NCBI RefSeq assembly: GCF_900142985.1
Contig: NZ_LT670849.1
Coordinates: 4,108,501-4,172,500 of the forward strand
DNA from: Bradyrhizobium erythrophlei
GTDB lineage: Bacteria > Pseudomonadota > Alphaproteobacteria > Rhizobiales > Xanthobacteraceae
Direction: 5' to 3'
DNA length: 64,000 nucleotides
In this document: piece by piece, positions 60,213-64,000 of the stretch
How positions within the stretch are numbered: the first letter of the stretch is position 1
Layout of the letters: every line of letters begins with the position of its first letter
Made by a program: the position numbers and the translations under genes
Notes under the pieces: generated by a model
The model's database searches: none
What the model saw: the letters and a program-made list of their open reading frames with translations, nothing else
What the model was told of the DNA's origin: nothing

Positions 60213-61397
60213 TCAGTGGCTACCCAGCACCGGGCCGAACGACTGCCAGCCTTTACCGTCGAACTTGACGAGTTGCAATTGCTCGATCGGATAATGATCG
60301 GTGGCGCTGGTATTGAGCTTGATCCCCGGCAAAAGCAGCGGCAGCTCTAGATCCCTGATGTTGTTCGCCTGCTTCATGAGATTTTCACGGGAGAGGTCGT
60401 CGCCGCACTGCCGCATGACCTGTACGAAGGTAGCGGCAATCGAGACGCCGATCTCGTTTTGCGGGTCCTTGGCATCGCCATCCGAATAATACTGCTTCAT
60501 AAAATCGAGATACCATTTGATGCCGGTATCATTTGCAAATTGTGGATCGGACGGATCCTTCAAATAAGCCGTGGAAATGATTCCGGTCGAATGATCGAGC
60601 CCGGCGGGCGTTAATACGGTCGCGATCGAGTTGGCGTTCTGCACCAGAAAGTGTGTCGGATGCCAGTCGAGTTCGGCGGCTTTCTTGATGGTCTGTGCTG
60701 CGGCCTTGGCCGTGACGGCGCTGAACAAGACATTCGCCCCCGATGCCTTGAGCGTGATCACCTCGGAGTCCACCGTCGGCTCGGAAACTTCGTAAGCGAG
60801 CTCCTTCACGATCAGTTTGTCGGCGGCATCGCCCAAACCCGCCTTGAAGCCGGACACGAAATCCCGGCCATAGTCATCGTTCTGCGACAGAATGGCGATC
60901 TTCGCGTCCTTGATCGTCTCCCGTATATACGTCCCGTAGATCATTCCCTCGGAACGGTAGGTCGGATACCAGCCCATCGTCCAAGGGTAGTTCGCGACAT
61001 CGCCCCATTTCGAGGCGCCGGTGGCCAGGAAGATATGGGGCACGGCCTTGCCGTTGACGTATTTGACGATGGCCGAATTCGTGGGCGTCCCCATCGTGCC
61101 GACAATGCCGAGCACCTCGTCGCTCTCGATCAGACGCCGATGCTGTTCGACCGTCTTCGGTGGCGAATAGGCATCGTCGAGCGAGATCAACTTGATCTTG
61201 CGGCCGTTCACCCCGCCCTGGTCGTTGATCATCTTGTAGTAGGCGGCTTGCGCCCGGCCCTGTGTGCCATAGGCCGATAGTGGGCCGCTGTAAGGATTGG
61301 TCTGGCCGATCAGTATTTCGGCAGGACCTTCCGCCTGCGCGGCGGCCGAAAACAACAGGCCCGTCATCAGTCCGAGGATCAGCGCACGCGCAAACAT
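60213..61397 (-). CDS. ABC transporter substrate-binding protein, branched-chain amino acid type
   Basis: 394 residues from the ATG at 61397, with a signal peptide (ALILGLMTGLLFSAAAQA) and the type I periplasmic binding fold of LivK relatives (EILIGQTNPYSGPLSAYG..). No permease or ATPase genes are adjacent, so the protein must use transporters encoded elsewhere. Rhizobial members of this family commonly bind aromatic acids. Position between the oxygenase and the decarboxylase suggests uptake of the substrate of this operon. Confidence 0.87.
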   Translation of the reverse strand: MFARALILGLMTGLLFSAAAQAEGPAEILIGQTNPYSGPLSAYGTQGRAQAAYYKMINDQGGVNGRKIKLISLDDAYSPPKTVEQHRRLIESDEVLGIVGTMGTPTNSAIVKYVNGKAVPHIFLATGASKWGDVANYPWTMGWYPTYRSEGMIYGTYIRETIKDAKIAILSQNDDYGRDFVSGFKAGLGDAADKLIVKELAYEVSEPTVDSEVITLKASGANVLFSAVTAKAAAQTIKKAAELDWHPTHFLVQNANSIATVLTPAGLDHSTGIISTAYLKDPSDPQFANDTGIKWYLDFMKQYYSDGDAKDPQNEIGVSIAATFVQVMRQCGDDLSRENLMKQANNIRDLELPLLLPGIKLNTSATDHYPIEQLQLVKFDGKGWQSFGPVLGSH

Positions 61398-61436
61398 GAT
61401 GGATGTCTCCCTCGATGTCTTCATTCGGCGTCAAAC

Positions 61437-62483
61437 TCAAGCTAGCGTAATCACCTCTTCACGGGGAATGCCCCGCTCCTGCGCGATCTTGCGCTCAAGC
61501 GCGAGCCGGGCATGGATGCGGGCACCATCCGAGGCGATGTTGATCAGCGGTCGGTCGCCGAGCTTGCGCAACGTCGCGTACTGGGCGACCAGCACATCCT
61601 CGTCTTCCTTGAAGGCGTGCTCTATTTCGGTGAACAGCTCTTCCGTCGCCTGCGGCTCGTTCTGACGATGGCCATTGGCAACCGACCACATGAACCAGCT
61701 TGTGTGCTCGGTCTCCGGCGTGATGCCGTAGAAGATCCGAAGCCCGAAGCCGCCGTCGCGATCGTCTTTTTCATAGGCGCCTTCGCCGACGTTGCGGGCG
61801 CCGGTAAATTGCAGAATGCAGGAAGGCGCGACATATTCGAATTCGCCCCAGCGATCCACCCGGCCCGCGAACTTCACCGCCTTGGCGTAGATGCCCGGCG
61901 GCTGACAGTTCAGCATCCAGCGAATGAACTTCACGCCATCTTCGGTCGGCGAGATCTTCATCTCGGCGCGTTCGTAGGCGTCGACGTTGCTCGCCAGCGT
62001 CGACTTGTGAACGTAGGCGGCGTGGGTCTGGTCGAGGAGATTGTCGGACAGCAGGAGGTAGTTGCAATCGAGCCGTTCGGTCTTGCACTTGTGCGGCCAC
62101 CGCGCGTGCCAGGGATAGCTCGGAATGGCGGCCGGGTCCGACAGGCTGGCGTCGCCCATCCAGATCAGGCCGTCGCGCTCGGCAACGGGAAAGCTGCGGA
62201 CCCTGGCGCTCTTCGGAACGAGAGGCTGGCCTGGTATTTCGACGCAGTTTCCGCTGCGATCGAAGACCATGCCGTGATATTCGCAGCGGATGTTGTTTCC
62301 GAAAACCTCGCCACGGGACAGCGGCATGCCCCTGTGGCAACAGCGGTCTTCAAGGGCGACCACCACCTGGCCGTCGGACTGCCGATAAAATACCACCGGC
62401 TCTTCGAGCAACGTCCGCGCAAGCGGCTTTGTGCCGATCTCCGTAGCCCAAGCGGCCACGTACCACGCGTTGTAGAGAAACAT
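61437..62483 (-). CDS. Rieske non-haem iron oxygenase (vanillate O-demethylase-like)
   Basis: 348 residues. The N-terminal Rieske [2Fe-2S] motif is CCHRGMPL...IRCEYHG (CxH-x(16-17)-CxxH), and the catalytic iron site is DNLLDQTHAAYVHKSTL with two His four residues apart. This matches VanA-like and carbazole/phthalate-type alpha oxygenases. A separate reductase is needed and is not encoded here. It probably attacks an aromatic or O-methyl substrate carried in by the neighbouring binding protein. It is first in the minus-strand operon of five genes. Confidence 0.87.
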   Translation of the reverse strand: MFLYNAWYVAAWATEIGTKPLARTLLEEPVVFYRQSDGQVVVALEDRCCHRGMPLSRGEVFGNNIRCEYHGMVFDRSGNCVEIPGQPLVPKSARVRSFPVAERDGLIWMGDASLSDPAAIPSYPWHARWPHKCKTERLDCNYLLLSDNLLDQTHAAYVHKSTLASNVDAYERAEMKISPTEDGVKFIRWMLNCQPPGIYAKAVKFAGRVDRWGEFEYVAPSCILQFTGARNVGEGAYEKDDRDGGFGLRIFYGITPETEHTSWFMWSVANGHRQNEPQATEELFTEIEHAFKEDEDVLVAQYATLRKLGDRPLINIASDGARIHARLALERKIAQERGIPREEVITLA

Positions 62484-62762
62484 GACGATCCCCCATTCAC
62501 GACGCCGTGTCCGAAAATCGTAACATAAATTAGCTTCGTTACAATGCTAATTTTTAGAGCATTAGGCGGTGAGGGGAAATCTCCTGGGATTCGGCGCGTG
62601 GCCGATCGCCCGGGCTTGCGGGTTGCTGGTTCCGGCTTGCAGTTCGCTACAACCCCGTCAACCGAAGAGACCATGCCGCAGCAAATCGACGCCGGCGGCA
62701 CTTGGATGGGATTTGGAGTACGCGGCTCGCTTCTGCGCGCATCGTGTCTGCAATGCGCCTTG

Positions 62763-63047
62763 CTATCGAAGCCGGTCGATCTTCGCGGCCATATCGGGAT
62801 AGCGGCTGACACGGTAGGTGGCGTTCTTGCAGGTCAGCACCCAAACCTCGTGATCCGGCTTCGATCGCTTCGTGTCCCGCGTGGCGCGCCGCGCGTCGTC
62901 GCATACGACGCCTTGCGTGCGTACCTGGGCCGCCAGCATGTCCTTTGCGGTTTCGGCAGCCGCCGTTGCGATCAGCCCGAAAGGTCCCGATGGCATCGTC
63001 GCGAAGATCAAGAGCAGCAAACTTGCGAAATAGCGAGGCAGCGTCAT
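62763..63047 (-). CDS. Small secreted protein with two cysteines
   Basis: 94 residues. A signal peptide (FASLLLLIFATMPSGPFGLIATAAAET) precedes a short basic mature domain with VVCDDARRAT and WVLTCKNATYRVSRYPDMAAKIDRL. The two cysteines could form one disulfide. No family is recognised. It stands alone. Confidence 0.55.
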   Translation of the reverse strand: MTLPRYFASLLLLIFATMPSGPFGLIATAAAETAKDMLAAQVRTQGVVCDDARRATRDTKRSKPDHEVWVLTCKNATYRVSRYPDMAAKIDRLR

Positions 63048-63419
63048 GAGTCACTCCAGGGCGGCAAGGCGGCGCTGAGGCTCCACGCGAGAATAAGGAC
63101 ACGCAAAATACCACGCCGCGCACAAACGGAATACGGCAAAGCGCTTTATGGTCCGGGCTTCCGCGTGGCCGTGCCGCGCACTCCCTCTAATTCACCACCG
63201 TCATCGCCCGCGTGCATCGCGCACGGCCGGGCCAGCCGGCAATGCCCGCCATCGAAATTTACGGAAGGTTAACGAGGGGAAAAAAGCTTTCACCCTCAAT
63301 GTGATCGCGTCTTTTCAGGTCGCGGTTTCGCGCGCGAGAGGCCGTTCAACCCTTGCGAGAAATGACCTGCATCGGTACGGTCGCAGCAGAGTTAATTTTC
63401 CGTGAATGGATCAGTTGAA
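63048..63419. other. Intergenic region before the desaturase gene
   Basis: About 370 bases with no gene. A TTAACGAGGGGAAAAAAGC stretch near 63270 and a TTAATTTTCC at about 63392 are the most A+T-rich parts and may hold the desaturase promoter. A GTTGAA sits directly before the ATG. Confidence 0.35.
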
Positions 63420-64000
63420 ATGACCGCAGTTCGGAGCGTGGAGCCGGAAGAACGTGTCGGAAGCCTGCCGCCAGGCACGATCGTCGGTGGTCCGGTGGTC
63501 GAGGCCAAGCTGCGCGAATCCTATGTCGTGTTCGGCATTCTTTACGCCGGTTCGATCGCAGCCGTGCTCTGGACGATCATGCAAGGCATCGGCTGGGTGG
63601 AGATTGCGGTCTTCGCCGGCATGTTCTGGCTGACCATGTTCGGGATGGGCGCCGGCATGCATCGCCTGTTCGTGCATCGGAGCTTTCGCTGCGGTCCGGT
63701 GATGAGGGCGTTCTTCGCTGCGATCGCCACGATGTCGGTGCAGGGCTCGGTGCTCAAATGGGTCTCCAATCATCGCCGGCACCATCTCTACGCCGACAAG
63801 CCCGGTGACGTGCACAGCCCTTTCTATGACGGCCGCGGCAACCGCTATCTCAGCTTCGTCAAGGGCATGTTGCATGCGCAAGGCTCCTGGGTGTTCGACG
63901 ATGTCGCGACCGACGGCGAATACTACGCCAAGGATATTGTGGCCGACCCGATCGCCATGTTCTTCACGAGAACGCGCTGGGTCTGGTACGGCCTGTCGGC
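63420..64000 (+). CDS. Acyl-CoA / fatty-acid delta-9-type desaturase (partial, runs off the window)
   Basis: From the ATG at 63420 the frame is open to the window edge (about 193 residues). The first His box is HRLFVHRSF (HxxxxH) and the second HRRHH, with GDVHSPFYDG following. Four hydrophobic segments are expected; the first two are visible (VFGILYAGSIAAVLW, FAGMFWLTMFGMGAGM). These membrane di-iron enzymes introduce double bonds into acyl chains using ferredoxin or cytochrome b5-type partners. The third His box lies beyond the edge. Confidence 0.85.
   Translation, partial: MTAVRSVEPEERVGSLPPGTIVGGPVVEAKLRESYVVFGILYAGSIAAVLWTIMQGIGWVEIAVFAGMFWLTMFGMGAGMHRLFVHRSFRCGPVMRAFFAAIATMSVQGSVLKWVSNHRRHHLYADKPGDVHSPFYDGRGNRYLSFVKGMLHAQGSWVFDDVATDGEYYAKDIVADPIAMFFTRTRWVWYGLS

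Overview
The window looks like chromosomal DNA of a GC-rich alphaproteobacterium of the Bradyrhizobium type. The basis is a complete CtrA, a ChpT phosphotransferase, an EipA (DUF1134) protein, a cheA-W-Y-B-R operon like that of Azospirillum che1, lateral gene content typical of soil bacteria, and short palindromic repeats of a kind seen in Bradyrhizobium genomes. The assignment is an inference from gene content; no 16S gene is present.

Layout. 0-2.7 kb: an arsenic operon (arsR, arsI, two unrelated arsenate reductases, an aquaglyceroporin) with no efflux pump. 2.8-4.2 kb: small secreted and zinc-ribbon proteins. 4.2-7.9 kb: a patch visibly poorer in G+C, with a cytoplasmic trypsin-like protease and two proteins carrying HEPN-like RNxxxH/RNxxxxH motifs, ending at a tRNA-Val gene. 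8.0-9.0 kb: non-coding repeat debris. 9-12.7 kb: envelope proteins (coiled-coil membrane protein, EipA, YHS protein) and CysQ. 12.8-19.5 kb: chpT and the chemotaxis operon. 19.6-23.5 kb: glycan-type genes (GT-C transferase, TylF-like methyltransferase, FAD oxidoreductase). 23.6-25.6 kb: an operon resembling enterobacterial yjfL-yjfM-yjfC. 25.7-27.9 kb: a phospholipase-D-family protein with a histone-H1-like lysine tail. 28.0-35.5 kb: ctrA, fliI, fliJ, an ECF sigma/anti-sigma pair and flhA.

35.8-39.6 kb: MFS transporter, small proteins and a threonine ammonia-lyase. 39.6-46.8 kb: a divergent cluster for uptake and ring opening of a cyclic ureide (ABC transporter, dihydroorotase-like hydrolase, SDR, LysR regulator, cyanurate/barbiturate hydrolase). 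46.9-51.8 kb: secreted small proteins, an amidohydrolase, a rhodanese, a Sel1-like protein and an orphan TAXI binding protein, the last two ending exactly in palindromic repeats. 52.3-57.6 kb: imelysin and di-haem peroxidase pair, a secreted phosphoesterase and a secreted protein. 57.6-62.5 kb: a catabolic operon with a Rieske oxygenase, an ABC binding protein, a two-subunit TPP decarboxylase and a cyclase-family hydrolase. The window ends inside an acyl-CoA/fatty-acid desaturase.

Regulation: ctrA and chpT lie in the same window as flagellar and chemotaxis genes. The ctrA-fliI intergenic region carries six GANTC sites in about 170 bp, and CtrA-like half-site pairs lie upstream of fliI and flhA. 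Start positions are my choices unless a ribosome-binding site is mentioned; single-base coordinate error is possible in hand counting.
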